A DNA stretch of 64,000 bases from GCA-2683135 sp964507445 (GCA_964507445.1 CAZDQF010000003.1:322782-386781), one strand, 5' to 3'. Shown: positions 19,475 to 29,251, numbered from the stretch's first letter. Numbers and translations are program-made. Notes: a model not told the origin generated them from the sequence alone.

Positions 19475-20413
19475 ATGGGTGAGCCCGAGGCGGTCCTCTC
19501 CACGCACGACCTGACCAAGAGATTCGGTGCGTTCGTCGCCACGTCGGGGGTCTCCCTGAGCGTCCGCGAGGGAGACATCTACGGTCTCCTCGGGCTCAAC
19601 GGCGCCGGCAAGACCACCACCCTCCGCATGGTCCTCGGGCTCCTGCGTCCCACGTCGGGGTCGATCCGGGTGCTGGGCGAGGAGGTGCGCTTCGGACGAC
19701 CCCAGGCGCGGCAGCGGCTGGGCGCCTTCATCGAAGGACCCTCCGTGTACCCTCAGCTCACCGCCCTGGAGAACCTGGAGCTCCTGGCGAGACTCGGGAG
19801 CGGCGCCGAGAGCGAGGATCGGTTCGACCGGACCGCCGCCCTGGACATCCTGAACGAGGTCGGCCTCCAGGACGCGGTTCACCGCCGGGCGCGGACCTTC
19901 TCCCTGGGGATGCGCCAGCGGCTGGGGATCGCCCTCGCCCTGGCGCCGGACCCCGACCTGGTGATCCTGGACGAACCCACCAACGGCCTCGACCCCCGCG
20001 GCATCCGCGACATCCGCCGGTTGATCCAGCGGCTCAACGCCGACAGGGGCCTGACCTTCGTCGTCTCCAGCCACCTGCTGCACGAGGTCGAGAACCTCTG
20101 CGACCGGGTCGGCATCATGCACGCCGGCGAGCTGCTCGACGAGGGCCCCCTGGAAGACCTCATGGAACAGGGAGTCCGCACCCTGGTTCTCGAAGCGGAT
20201 CCAGCCGAGCGGGTCCGTGAAGTCCTCGGAGAGCGCTACGACGACGAGCTCTGGTTCGAGGAGCGGGGCGGTTTCAAGATCACCACGGGTCCGGAGGACG
20301 CGTCGGACCTCTGCCGGTCCCTGGTCGAAGGCGGCGTGCGGGTCCACTCCATCGTTCCCCGACGCCCGTCCCTGGAAGAGTTGTTCATCGCACGCACGGA
20401 GGAGATCCGGTGA
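19475..20413 (+). CDS. ABC-2 type transporter ATP-binding protein
   Basis: The 312-residue product has Walker A GLNGAGKTT, a Q-loop region, the signature FSLGMRQRLG, Walker B LVILDEPTNGLDP and the H-loop in VVSSHLLHE. The order and the glycine-rich start YGLLGLNGAGKTTTLRM fit the DrrA/CcmA type of exporter ATPases. A C-terminal extension of about 90 residues after the ATPase core is usual for this type. The ATG at 19475 has no strong ribosome binding site. The stop overlaps the permease ATG by 4 bp. The substrate is unknown. Confidence 0.92.
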   Translation: MGEPEAVLSTHDLTKRFGAFVATSGVSLSVREGDIYGLLGLNGAGKTTTLRMVLGLLRPTSGSIRVLGEEVRFGRPQARQRLGAFIEGPSVYPQLTALENLELLARLGSGAESEDRFDRTAALDILNEVGLQDAVHRRARTFSLGMRQRLGIALALAPDPDLVILDEPTNGLDPRGIRDIRRLIQRLNADRGLTFVVSSHLLHEVENLCDRVGIMHAGELLDEGPLEDLMEQGVRTLVLEADPAERVREVLGERYDDELWFEERGGFKITTGPEDASDLCRSLVEGGVRVHSIVPRRPSLEELFIARTEEIR

Positions 20414-21225
20414 ACGGGTTTCTGTCCCTGGTGCGACTCTACGCGGCGCTCCTCCGGCGGCGGCGCCTGCCACGCTGGGTCGCAGCGGCGGCCCTCTACT
20501 CCGCCTTTCTCAGCACGCTGTTCGCGGGTGTGGAGGACGGGCAGGGTTACCAGGCGGTGGCGTCCTCCACGCGCCTGCTGGTCGCCATGCTGGTGATCCT
20601 CTGCTCCGTGCTCGGCGCCGTGAGCATCTCCGGCGACGCGACCTCGGGCGCGCTCAGGGCGGTGATGATCCGACCCGTCAGCCGGGTCGCGGTGGTGCTC
20701 GCCCACGGCACCACGATCACGGCGTTCACCACGATCCTCTACCTGCTGTGTGTCTCCACCTCCTGGCTGGTGGCGCTCGTGGCGTTCGGATTCGACGACG
20801 TGACCTACTCGACGAACCTCGGCGAATTCCCCATCCCGTCCCTGGACTCGGGCTCCATGAACCTGATCCAGGTGCGGCTGCTCGCCCTCGCGCTCCCCGC
20901 CCTGGTGGTGCCGCCGCTGCTGGCCCTCTGCGTCTCCACCCGCACGGATGATCCTGCGACTTCGGTGGTGCTCTCCCTCATCGTCAGCGTCGGCCCCCTG
21001 ATCTTCGGCCTGATCACGGATGCGCGCGCGGAGTGGCTGTTCACGGATCAGGTCCTGCACCCCATCAACACGTTGGCTGACCTCTCCCGGGGCATCCAGG
21101 TGGATCAGGACCTGGTCCTGGACAGCGCCTACACGCTCCGCGCGACGACCCAGCCCGCCTGCTGGATCGTCCTGTGCCTGCTCTGCGGCTCGATCCTCTT
21201 CCGGCGACGGGAGATCCACGCGTGA
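20410..21225 (+). CDS. ABC-2 type transporter permease
   Basis: The 271-residue product has about six predicted membrane helices and the ABC-2 pattern. A short cytoplasmic N terminus is followed by the first helix (about 19-37), a loop with SGDATSGALRAVMIRPVSR, and more helices. The SGALR..RPVSR loop is the coupling segment typical of NatB/ABC-2 permeases. It is cotranscribed with the ATPase (4-bp overlap) and with the FG-GAP gene downstream (GTGA overlap). The cargo is not identifiable; drug, lipid and envelope-component export are all possible. Confidence 0.85.
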   Translation: MNGFLSLVRLYAALLRRRRLPRWVAAAALYSAFLSTLFAGVEDGQGYQAVASSTRLLVAMLVILCSVLGAVSISGDATSGALRAVMIRPVSRVAVVLAHGTTITAFTTILYLLCVSTSWLVALVAFGFDDVTYSTNLGEFPIPSLDSGSMNLIQVRLLALALPALVVPPLLALCVSTRTDDPATSVVLSLIVSVGPLIFGLITDARAEWLFTDQVLHPINTLADLSRGIQVDQDLVLDSAYTLRATTQPACWIVLCLLCGSILFRRREIHA

Positions 21226-22658
21226 CCCGAACCCTGGCCCTGCTCCTGCTGCTGGCCACCGGCGGCGCGTCCGCCCAGTCCCTCGTGGGCGTCGAGGTGG
21301 ACGTGGGAGGTCCGTTCGACGACCTGACGGAGACGGACCTGGACGGCGACGGTCGCGACGACCTGCTCTTCCTCATGCCCGGTTCCCCGCCCTTCCTCCA
21401 GGTGCGGTATCAGGAGACCGAAGGGCAGGGATTCACCCGGCGGACGCGGTGGCCGATCCCCCCCGGCACCGCCGCCCTCATGATCGCCGATGTCCTGCCG
21501 ACACCGGGTCATGATGTACTGCTGCTGAGCTCCCTGGGCGTCCAGGTCATCGAAGGGACATCCAAGGTCGGACGCCCCCAACCCTGGCTCAGCGCGCCGC
21601 TGCTGTTCCCCCCCGGATACCGACGCTCCCCGAGTCACTGGGGATGGGGCAGGGACCTGGACGGCGACGGCCGGCAGGACCTCGTGTTGCCCGGCATCGA
21701 TCAGGACATGATCGTGTTCGGCGGGGCCGACGGCCGCCCCCGGGGAGCGCCAGTCCCTCTGGCCCAACCCCGTTCCCGTGGCACGGCGGATCGAACCCAG
21801 GGGTTGTTGCGGATCCGACGGGGACGGCCACGCACGTCCTTCGCCGAGGCCTCTCAGGGCGGCGCCATCCCGGTCTGGCTGGAGCCGGACGGGCTGCACG
21901 TGCTGCCGCGAGAAGGCGCCGGGTTCGCCGCCGCGTCCGTGAACCTCTTCCCCCTCTCACAGGGACCGCCGTCAGGCCTCGGCCTCCTGCGGCGGGTGGA
22001 CGTGGACCTGGAGGACCTGGACGGGGACGGGCTGGCGGACCTTTGCCTCACCCGTACGGAGGCGCGCGGCCAGGGCGTCCCCGAACGGCGGACGGATCTG
22101 GTCCTCTTCCGGAACATCGGAAAGCCGAACCCCGACCCCTCACAGGTGATCCTCCTGCCCGGCGTGCTCTCCTCCGGGCCGCACGTCGCGGACGTAGACG
22201 GCGACGGCAACAACGACCTGCTGCTCTCCGTGTTCGCCGGTGATCTCAAGTCCGAGGTCTCCAGGCGTCTGCTCGGCAGGGTCCGCCTCGACTACTACCT
22301 CTACCTGGGCACCGGTACCCAGCCGCCGTTCCCCCGATCTCCCAGCCTGACGCTGACCGACAAGGTGGAGACCGCCACCTTCGAGACCTGGGGGCTCCGG
22401 CATCGTCGGATGATCTCCGACGACTGGAACGGCGACGGGCGGGCGGACCTGGTCCTGACCCGATCGACGGGCGACCGCTGCCGGGTCGAGATTCGGTTCG
22501 CCCACGTCCCCGGAGAGGCTTATGGATTCGCGGACAAGGGGATGACGTTCACCTGGAAGGGCCGGGTCGTCCGCTACAAGTCCACGTCCATCCAGCCCGG
22601 CAAGCCGGCGATCAGGCTGGAGACGCCCACGGGGGTCGCCTACATCATGCGCCCTTGA
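21222..22658 (+). CDS. Secreted FG-GAP repeat protein
   Basis: The 478-residue product starts with a signal peptide (LALLLLLATGGASAQ) and carries five calcium-type DxDxDG repeats: DLDGDGRDDL, DLDGDGRQDL, DLDGDGLADL, DVDGDGNNDL and DWNGDGRADL. Such repeats are FG-GAP/VCBS blades of an integrin-like beta propeller. The GTG at 21222 was chosen because it overlaps the permease stop (GTGA) and starts exactly at the signal peptide. The frame is open upstream to 21174. Its role beside an ABC-2 exporter is unknown. The 3' end overlaps the convergent FG-GAP gene by 14 bp. Confidence 0.85.
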   Translation: MTRTLALLLLLATGGASAQSLVGVEVDVGGPFDDLTETDLDGDGRDDLLFLMPGSPPFLQVRYQETEGQGFTRRTRWPIPPGTAALMIADVLPTPGHDVLLLSSLGVQVIEGTSKVGRPQPWLSAPLLFPPGYRRSPSHWGWGRDLDGDGRQDLVLPGIDQDMIVFGGADGRPRGAPVPLAQPRSRGTADRTQGLLRIRRGRPRTSFAEASQGGAIPVWLEPDGLHVLPREGAGFAAASVNLFPLSQGPPSGLGLLRRVDVDLEDLDGDGLADLCLTRTEARGQGVPERRTDLVLFRNIGKPNPDPSQVILLPGVLSSGPHVADVDGDGNNDLLLSVFAGDLKSEVSRRLLGRVRLDYYLYLGTGTQPPFPRSPSLTLTDKVETATFETWGLRHRRMISDDWNGDGRADLVLTRSTGDRCRVEIRFAHVPGEAYGFADKGMTFTWKGRVVRYKSTSIQPGKPAIRLETPTGVAYIMRP

Positions 22659-23913
22659 GCCAGACCACCCGCTCGTCCGCGGGGGTCCGCCATCGCAGCG
22701 CGATACCGTCAGCCCATGGGATGACGCGGAACGCGTCCAGCGCCTCTCCCGCTGGCAGTTCTCCCAACGCCGTCGGCGCGTCGCCGTCGAACGACCGCCG
22801 CTGCAACGTCCCTTCGACATCGGAGACCACCAGGGCGGGCCCCGGGCGGGGCACGCACAAGGTGGTGAACGCCGCCTCCCTCACCTCGTTGCGGATGCCG
22901 ATGCGCAGCCCGAGGTCCACCTTGCAGCGGCTGCGGGGCGAGGTCGCCAGCGTCCCATCAGCGAGCCCCGGGTAGAACATGGCCTCGGCTGAGAGCACGC
23001 CCCGTGACAAGACCTTGAGCTGACCGGCGAGCCCGGGCTTCCGCGCCCGCAACAGCATGAGGTCGTTGCGCCCATCACCGTCGAACTCCCCGGCCCACGC
23101 GGCGAGGCACAACCCGTCCACGAGGATCACCCGACCGGGCGTGGGGGCGGCGCCCTCCGGGTCCCAGTACACGGTGGCGCTCCCGGCGCTGGGGTCGACG
23201 AACACGAGCTCGTCCCTTCCGTCCCCATCCAGGTCCGCGCAGACCGGCGGCACGCTGAACGGGAACTCGAGGATCCCCTCCTCCCGGTCCGTGGGAGGCG
23301 GTGACAGCGCCACGGGGGCGACGCCGTCGCCATGTCGGGCCCAGCGGTCAGCGGCACCCACGATCAGGTCCACCCCACCGTCGCCTCGGAGCGGGATCAA
23401 GTGCGGCAGGATCAGGTCCACCTGGAGCGGGTCACCGGCCCCCCACCCCAGCTCGAGGGAGCCATCGAGGGCGACGGGTAGTGGACGAAACGCGGCGCCG
23501 GTTCCGGATGACCAGCGCAACAGGAACGCCGGACGGGCAGGGATGACCGCGCCGCCGCCGTCGAAGAGGAGCGGGAGACGGATGGGGGGCCCCGCGAGAG
23601 GTCGTCGCAGCAGCGCCCCCCCGAGCTCCACGGAGCCCTCGTCGTCGAGGGCGCTACCCCAGGCCGTAGCCCCGACCCAGAGTTCTCGCTCGCCTCGGGT
23701 GTCGAAGAACGCAGCCCGCGAAGGGACCTTGGCCCCTTCCGCGGACGCCACCCGCGGGGGCTCCCCGCTGACCCGATACAGGGTGTCCCTGACCTGGATC
23801 ATGAACCCCTCCTCGTCCGGCCAGAGACCGTCCACGCCGTTGGCCACCAACACCGTGACCTGGCCCGTGGCGCAGACCGCCGTCATCCAGAAGGCGAACA
23901 GCCCGCGGGTCAT
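22645..23913 (-). CDS. Secreted protein with FG-GAP-like repeats
   Basis: The 422-residue product has a short N-terminal hydrophobic segment (RGLFAFWMTAVCATGQV) that is likely a signal peptide. It carries two clear calcium-type repeats, DLDGDGRDELVFVD and EFDGDGRNDLMLL, and several degenerate ones. A beta-propeller fold is likely. It is the last gene of the long minus-strand operon that starts at 32863, and its ATG overlaps the HEAT gene stop by 4 bp. It meets another FG-GAP gene tail to tail. No enzymatic motif was seen. Confidence 0.75.
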   Translation of the reverse strand: MTRGLFAFWMTAVCATGQVTVLVANGVDGLWPDEEGFMIQVRDTLYRVSGEPPRVASAEGAKVPSRAAFFDTRGERELWVGATAWGSALDDEGSVELGGALLRRPLAGPPIRLPLLFDGGGAVIPARPAFLLRWSSGTGAAFRPLPVALDGSLELGWGAGDPLQVDLILPHLIPLRGDGGVDLIVGAADRWARHGDGVAPVALSPPPTDREEGILEFPFSVPPVCADLDGDGRDELVFVDPSAGSATVYWDPEGAAPTPGRVILVDGLCLAAWAGEFDGDGRNDLMLLRARKPGLAGQLKVLSRGVLSAEAMFYPGLADGTLATSPRSRCKVDLGLRIGIRNEVREAAFTTLCVPRPGPALVVSDVEGTLQRRSFDGDAPTALGELPAGEALDAFRVIPWADGIALRWRTPADERVVWLKGA

Positions 23914-25277
23914 CTGGCCAGCAACTCCCGGTAGCGGCGCACGGAGCGCTCGCGGTCCTTCTCCAGCGCGAGCGGGTCGTAGCCCGCGGCGTCTCCCGTG
24001 AGTCGAACGAGCGCGGCGTGGGCGGCGTTGCGGGTGGGGATGTCCACCGCGAGGAGCATCCCCAGGACCGCGTCCCGTTCCTCCACGCCCTTGGTGGCTT
24101 CAAAGAGCGCGAGGGTCCTGGCCGTCGCCAACGCCCGGTCGTCGCTCCCGTCGAACGCCCGCACCGCGGCCGTCGCCTCGGAGCCGCCGATGCGCCCCAG
24201 TGCCTCCACCGCCGCCAGTCGCACCCCGGGGTCGACGTCCGCCAGGGCCTGCGTCAACGCCTCCGGGGGCGGCCCTCCACCGAGCTGCCCGAAAGACTCG
24301 GCCGCCCGAGATCGCACGGTCGGATGGCTGTCCGCGAGCAGCCCCGCCAGCAGCTCCCTGCCGTTCGGATGATCCACGTGGGCCAGCACGTGGGCGATAC
24401 CCGCCCGCGTGGTGGGGTTCCCGGTCTTGCGGGCCCGCTCCACCCCGTCGCGGAGGAAGGACAGGGCAGGCGCCCCCATCCGGACCATGGTCAGCCTCGC
24501 CTGCTCATGGAACAGGAACTGCATCTGCCCCAGCATGTCCACCACGAACGCGATACGAAGGTCCGCGAGCGGATCGGTGCCTCGCTGATAAGGACGCCCC
24601 TCGGCCTTGAGCGACGCGCCGCCGTCCCGGATCCCCTCCCACCAGGTCTTCCAGCGCCCGATGGCCTCCTTCTTCAGCGCCCAACCACCGTCGGGGTTGA
24701 AGCCCATGTCCTCGCCAGAGATCTCACGCAGCACCGTGGCGGCGGTCTCGATAGCCAGGATGCGCGTCTCCAGGTTCGACAGCAGCACCGGTATGCCTGA
24801 ACGGTTACCCAACTTCACCAATGCCCGCGCGGCGTGGTTCTGCACCACCGGATTCCTGTCGTCGAGGGCCAGCAGCAGGTCCGGCAGGGCGGCGTGAGTG
24901 CCGGTCTTCTCCAGCGCCGTGATCGCCGCCACGCGCTCCAACGGGAACGCGTCCTCTCCCGTCTTCTTGAACTCGACGGCCCGATAGCCGAGGGGCGCGC
25001 CGTCGTCCGGGCTGAGGAGGAACGCCGCCTGGCTCCGGTCTCTCATGACGCGCAGGAGCGCGTGCACCGCCTCCGGAGAGCTGTCCCCGGCCAGGGCGAG
25101 GATCCGCTCGATGCGCACGTCCGTGGAGACCTCCGGGTCCAGCAAGGTCATGGCCAACGGTGACTCACCGGGGGTCGCGGGAGACACCGATGGACCCTGG
25201 GGTGCCTCACCGCCGCATCCGAAGAGCGCCAGCGCCACCACGAACAAGAGGGGCTTACTCGGGCAGTGTGTTCTCAT
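23910..25277 (-). CDS. HEAT-repeat lipoprotein
   Basis: The 455-residue product has a lipoprotein signal ending LFGC, with lipidation expected at Cys21. Alpha-helical HEAT/PBS-lyase-like repeats follow, for example ALLDDRNPVVQNHAARALVKLG, SHPTVRSRAAESFGQLGG and DPGVRLAAVEALGRIGG. A middle segment with GRWKTWWEG resembles other planctomycete-type HEAT proteins. It probably scaffolds protein contacts on the periplasmic side. The gene overlaps the cytochrome gene upstream by 23 bp and the FG-GAP gene downstream by 4 bp. It may dock with the cytochromes, but that is an inference from position. Confidence 0.82.
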   Translation of the reverse strand: MRTHCPSKPLLFVVALALFGCGGEAPQGPSVSPATPGESPLAMTLLDPEVSTDVRIERILALAGDSSPEAVHALLRVMRDRSQAAFLLSPDDGAPLGYRAVEFKKTGEDAFPLERVAAITALEKTGTHAALPDLLLALDDRNPVVQNHAARALVKLGNRSGIPVLLSNLETRILAIETAATVLREISGEDMGFNPDGGWALKKEAIGRWKTWWEGIRDGGASLKAEGRPYQRGTDPLADLRIAFVVDMLGQMQFLFHEQARLTMVRMGAPALSFLRDGVERARKTGNPTTRAGIAHVLAHVDHPNGRELLAGLLADSHPTVRSRAAESFGQLGGGPPPEALTQALADVDPGVRLAAVEALGRIGGSEATAAVRAFDGSDDRALATARTLALFEATKGVEERDAVLGMLLAVDIPTRNAAHAALVRLTGDAAGYDPLALEKDRERSVRRYRELLAR

Positions 25278-26445
25278 GAATCAGGATCGAGTCCTTGTCC
25301 GCTTGAAATGGGTTCGCCCGGTACCAGGCACGAACGGACACCTTCTTCAGGCCCTCGGGGAGCCCGACGCTGATGCGACGCTTCTCTCCCGCGGGGATCT
25401 GCGTCGACGCTGGGTACCACACCCGCCGAACGGGCTGATGAGCCGCCGCCACGCGGGTGACGGAGACCGGGAGCTGGGCGAACAGTCCCGGCACGGTCAC
25501 GGTCTTCTGGTAGGAGTCGCCCGGCTCCGGCAGCGGGTTGACGGCCTCGAACTCGTCCCGGTACGGGTTCCGGAAGCGCTCGACCCTCACGTCGTATTCG
25601 CCGCCGTCGTCCATCTCCAGCACCAGGTGGATGTCGACGGCCCGGTGACGTTCGTCCGCGGGGAGGTTGTGACCTGTGCCCGAGTTGTGGACGGTGATCA
25701 GCAGGTCGCTGCCGGACAGGCTCTCCGTGATGGTGGCGGAGGACCGGAGCATGGCCGGGTCGTGGGCGCCCGCGAACACATGGGAGCGGCCCTTGCGAAG
25801 ACCACCGGCCGCGCGCGTGCGCTCCACCTCCGGCATGTGGCAGTCATTGCAATCCTGGAACCCGTCCCCCGGAATCGCGTACCGGGTCTGCTTCCAGTCC
25901 TCGTGGACCTTGTGCTGGTTGTGGCACGGAGCGCACAGCTCCATGGAGCGCATGGACGGGGTCACGGAAGGCTGGCACGGCGCCGCGCTCGCGGAGCCAC
26001 CCAGGGGGCCGCCGGACAGCATGGCGTTCCCCTCCGGCCAGTAGTGGCAGGTGAAGCAATCGATGCCGTCTTCCCGTCGGGTGCCACGCTCCAGCGGCCG
26101 CACCCCGAACCCGGTCTCGAACATGGGCCGCGGGAGGTGGCAGGGCAGGCAATCCAGCCCCTTGCCCTGGAACCCCGTGGAGAGCTTCTGCACCTCCGGG
26201 TTGGTGTAGGCCATGCGATGGTGAGACGAGTACCACTCGTCCCACACATCCGGATGGCACTCCTTGCACTCCGCGCTGCTCTTGAACGGGATGGGGTCGC
26301 GAAACTTGCGACCGGGCTCCACCCACTCCTCCGCATCCCTGGCCGCGGGGTCGGCGTTTCCCTGAGGGGTGGAGATGACGTGGGAGACAAGGAAGGTGAC
26401 CACGGCCAGGAGCACGAGCAACCCGACCAGCTTCGCCATGTTCAT
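25255..26445 (-). CDS. Pentaheme c-type cytochrome, cytochrome c554-like
   Basis: The 396-residue product has an N-terminal membrane helix (about 5-23, signal anchor) and five CxxCH heme sites at residues 60, 99, 130, 171 and 199. The surroundings (AECKECHPDVWDEWYSSHHRMAY) resemble the cytochrome c554/c-prime family, in which the first heme precedes a W-x-x-S-x-H segment. The C-terminal 190 residues are beta-rich and heme-free (NSGTGHNLPADE motif). The ATG at 26445 overlaps the upstream ABC ATPase stop (ATGA). It should act in periplasmic electron transfer; the donor, acceptor and any oxidoreductase activity are unknown. Cotranscription with an iron-type ABC importer is notable. Confidence 0.88.
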   Translation of the reverse strand: MNMAKLVGLLVLLAVVTFLVSHVISTPQGNADPAARDAEEWVEPGRKFRDPIPFKSSAECKECHPDVWDEWYSSHHRMAYTNPEVQKLSTGFQGKGLDCLPCHLPRPMFETGFGVRPLERGTRREDGIDCFTCHYWPEGNAMLSGGPLGGSASAAPCQPSVTPSMRSMELCAPCHNQHKVHEDWKQTRYAIPGDGFQDCNDCHMPEVERTRAAGGLRKGRSHVFAGAHDPAMLRSSATITESLSGSDLLITVHNSGTGHNLPADERHRAVDIHLVLEMDDGGEYDVRVERFRNPYRDEFEAVNPLPEPGDSYQKTVTVPGLFAQLPVSVTRVAAAHQPVRRVWYPASTQIPAGEKRRISVGLPEGLKKVSVRAWYRANPFQADKDSILIHENTLPE

Positions 26446-27482
26446 GAGCCGCTCCTGACATCCACCACCCGCGGCGGGCGGACCACGCGGATCCGCAACG
26501 GCGACCCGGCGTCCGGTCGCGCCGCGAGCACCAGGTCCACGGGCCACTCCCCTATCCGGGCCCGCACCCTGTACGCGCCGCCACCGTAGAGGATTCTATC
26601 CACTTCCGCGGGCACTCCCTCTCCGACGGGGCTCAGCTCCAGGTCCTCTGGGCGGAAGAGCAACCAGACGGCGCCCTCATGTCCAGCCGGGTCCACGGAC
26701 ACCCGGCCGAGGGGGGTGTCCGCCACGCCGTCGCCGTCCAGGGTCGCGGGCAGCAAGGAACCGGCCCCCACGAACCGCGCCACCGCCGCGGAGGCGGGGC
26801 GCTTGTAGACCTCCTCCGGTGAACCGCTCTGCAGGATGCGCCCGCCGTCCATCACCAGGACCTGATCCGCCAGGCCCAGGGCCTCCTCCTGGTCGTGGGT
26901 CACATGGAGGACCGTGCTGCCGAACTGCTCGTTCACATGACGCAACAGGTCCTGGACCTCCCCGGCGGTGGTGGGGTCCACGGACGAAGTGGGCTCGTCG
27001 AGCAGCATCAGGCCCGGACGCGTGACCAGGGCACGGGCGAGGGCCAGCCGCTGCCGCTCACCTCCAGACAGCTGGGCGGGACGACGGTCCGCCAGGGCTT
27101 CGATGCCGAGGGGCCCGAGGGTCGCATGGATGCGCTCCTCGTGCTCCGCAGCGGGCGTACCCGCGCCCTTGAGCGCGAAGCGCAGGTGCCCCGCAACGGT
27201 CATGTGCGGCCACAGGGCCAGCCCCTGAAACAGGAAGCCCACGCCGCGACGCTCCGGCGCCATGGACGTCTGCCCGTCCAGGATCACGCGATCTCCGATT
27301 CGGATGGTGCCCGTCGCACCCACGAGTCCGGCGATGGCTCGCAGGAGGGTGGACTTGCCGGCGCCGGAGCGGCCCAGCACCACGCCGTAGGCGCCGGCCT
27401 CCAGGTCCAGGTTCACGCCGTGGAGCACCCGGGCGTCGCCCAGGCTGACCTCCAGTCGCTCGATGTGCAGTGGCTCGGTCAA
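26442..27482 (-). CDS. Iron(III)-type ABC transporter ATP-binding protein
   Basis: The 346-residue product has Walker A GRSGAGKST, signature LSGGERQRLALARAL, Walker B LMLLDEPTSSVDP and the H-loop in HVTHDQEEALGLAD. A C-terminal TOBE-like domain of about 100 residues follows. This matches the FbpC/PotA class of importer ATPases. The frame is open to 28184, but a TTG at 27482 overlaps the permease stop (TTGA) and gives the normal N terminus, so it is taken as the start. Substrate assignment to iron rests on the neighbouring binding protein and fused permease; thiamine or polyamine cannot be excluded. Confidence 0.87.
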   Translation of the reverse strand: MTEPLHIERLEVSLGDARVLHGVNLDLEAGAYGVVLGRSGAGKSTLLRAIAGLVGATGTIRIGDRVILDGQTSMAPERRGVGFLFQGLALWPHMTVAGHLRFALKGAGTPAAEHEERIHATLGPLGIEALADRRPAQLSGGERQRLALARALVTRPGLMLLDEPTSSVDPTTAGEVQDLLRHVNEQFGSTVLHVTHDQEEALGLADQVLVMDGGRILQSGSPEEVYKRPASAAVARFVGAGSLLPATLDGDGVADTPLGRVSVDPAGHEGAVWLLFRPEDLELSPVGEGVPAEVDRILYGGGAYRVRARIGEWPVDLVLAARPDAGSPLRIRVVRPPRVVDVRSGS

Positions 27483-29251
27483 AGGACGTCCCAGCGCCTC
27501 CTGACAAGGGTGGTGAGGATGATCACGGGGATCGCGGCCATGGCGACCACCATCACGCAGAGCGCGCAGACCTCCTCGATCTGCTGATAGTGGACCATGT
27601 TGAAGATCCGCATCTGGATCGACTGCCAGCCCGGACGCAACGCGTGCAACGTGGCCGGGAGTTCGGTGAAGCAGAGCACGTAAGCCATGACCGCCGCGCC
27701 GGCCACCACGCCCCCCATGCGCGGCAGGATCACGTGGACGCCCCGGGCCCACGGGCCGTGCCCGCACAGCCGGGCCGCCTCCGACTCCTCCTCGTCGAGG
27801 GCGTCGAAGCCGGCTCGGAACATCCTGATGATGAACGGCAGGAAGCGCGCGAGGTAGGCCAGGATCACCAGAGTGAATCCCTGTCGCTGGATGTGCTCCG
27901 CGAGTCCGCTCTCCATGACGAACATGCCGGCGCAGAACAGACAGGCGGCCAGGGCCAGGGCGGCCCAGACCGATCGGATGCCGTCGCCGCGTAACGCCAC
28001 GGGGAGGGAGCAGGTCACGGCCATCAACGCCACGAACCAGAGCGGCAGGCTGCCCGCTGCCGCCGCCGACCACACCAGCAGCATGGCCACGCCGAGGATC
28101 TCCGGCGGCAGGGCCAACGCCCCGAGGGTGACCCCGTCGGAGATGCCGCTGCGCGATCGGGAGAGGGCCCGGCCGAGGGGCCACGAGATCAGCAGCAGCG
28201 CCAGCACCGCGGTCCCGGTCATGAGCAGGCTCTGGCCGAAGGCGTCGCCGACGCGGGGGAACACCTGCTGGTAGAAGTCGGGCTCCCCTTCGCCGGTCAG
28301 GTTCAGGGGGCCGGCGACGTAGACGAGCGAGCCCAGCGGCAGACCGGCGCTCAGTCCGAGGATCAGGACCACGATCAGCAAGGTCCCCAGGCCCGCCCGA
28401 CGGGGCGTCAAGGCAGCCCCTCCCTGGTGCCGGACCCTGGTCCCGGACTCGATCCTGGAGAGCACCATGATCACCATGACGGCCACCAGCACCAGCGGCA
28501 TCCCGACCATGGAGGCCGCCGCCAGGTTGCCGTGGGCCTGGGACATGACGCTGAAGACCCGGTGCACCAGGGTCGGAGTGTCAAGCAGCGACACCACGGG
28601 ATAGGTGGTCAACGCCAGCACGAACACGAAGGCCGCGCCCGCGAGCACCCGGGGCGCCAGCTGGGGCAGGATCACCTGACGCAGCGCCGCTCGACGTCCA
28701 CCGGCCAGTCGCGCCGCGTCCAGGCCCTCCGGATCGAGCGCCCGCACTCCTGCGCCCACGGTGAGGACCACGAGGGGGAAGTAGGCGCACGCCATGATCC
28801 ACGCGGGCCCCATGTAGAGGTGCCCGAGGAGCGCGTCGGCGCCGGGGTCCCCGAGGGGCGCCCTCACGTTCAGCACGTAGTCATGCTCCGCCGCGAGCCA
28901 ACCCGTCAACCAACCCTTGTCGCCGATGACGCGGGTCCAGGCGATGGTGTGGATGTGCGGCGGAACCAGCAGCGGCAGGAAGAAGATGGCGCCCAGGAAC
29001 CGTCGACCGGGGAACGACCGCAGGTTCAGCAGGAGGGCCAGGGGCAGCCCCAAGAGGACGCCGAATCCGGTGGTGAGGAGCGCCAGGAAGATGCTGTTGG
29101 CCAGCTCCCCTGCCAGGTCCGCTCGCTCCGTGGCGCGCTGGAACACCTGCCAGGCACCGGAATCCGCTGCGGTGACCAGAAGCCAGGTCATGGGCAGCAC
29201 CAGGATGACGCCGTAGACCAGGACGAACGCGGTTCTGCCTCGCCAAGTCAT
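27479..29251 (-). CDS. Iron(III)-type ABC transporter permease, fused double form
   Basis: The 590-residue product has about twelve predicted membrane helices in two homologous halves. Each half has an EAA-type loop that contacts the ATPase: DAARLAGGRRAALRQVILPQLAP in the first and EAARLCGHGPWARGVHVILPRMGG in the second. Such fused permeases are typical of FbpB/FutB-type ferric ion importers. The ATG at 29251 overlaps the binding-protein stop by 4 bp, and its own stop overlaps the TTG of the ATPase. It is the transmembrane core of the importer. Confidence 0.9.
   Translation of the reverse strand: MTWRGRTAFVLVYGVILVLPMTWLLVTAADSGAWQVFQRATERADLAGELANSIFLALLTTGFGVLLGLPLALLLNLRSFPGRRFLGAIFFLPLLVPPHIHTIAWTRVIGDKGWLTGWLAAEHDYVLNVRAPLGDPGADALLGHLYMGPAWIMACAYFPLVVLTVGAGVRALDPEGLDAARLAGGRRAALRQVILPQLAPRVLAGAAFVFVLALTTYPVVSLLDTPTLVHRVFSVMSQAHGNLAAASMVGMPLVLVAVMVIMVLSRIESGTRVRHQGGAALTPRRAGLGTLLIVVLILGLSAGLPLGSLVYVAGPLNLTGEGEPDFYQQVFPRVGDAFGQSLLMTGTAVLALLLISWPLGRALSRSRSGISDGVTLGALALPPEILGVAMLLVWSAAAAGSLPLWFVALMAVTCSLPVALRGDGIRSVWAALALAACLFCAGMFVMESGLAEHIQRQGFTLVILAYLARFLPFIIRMFRAGFDALDEEESEAARLCGHGPWARGVHVILPRMGGVVAGAAVMAYVLCFTELPATLHALRPGWQSIQMRIFNMVHYQQIEEVCALCVMVVAMAAIPVIILTTLVRRRWDVL

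Noticed and set aside
19207..19482. Small plus-strand gene (91 codons, GTG start) in the purine-rich intergenic region
   Set aside because: It overlaps the ABC ATPase start. Its second half has no regular protein-like composition, and the open frame is explained by purine-rich sequence.
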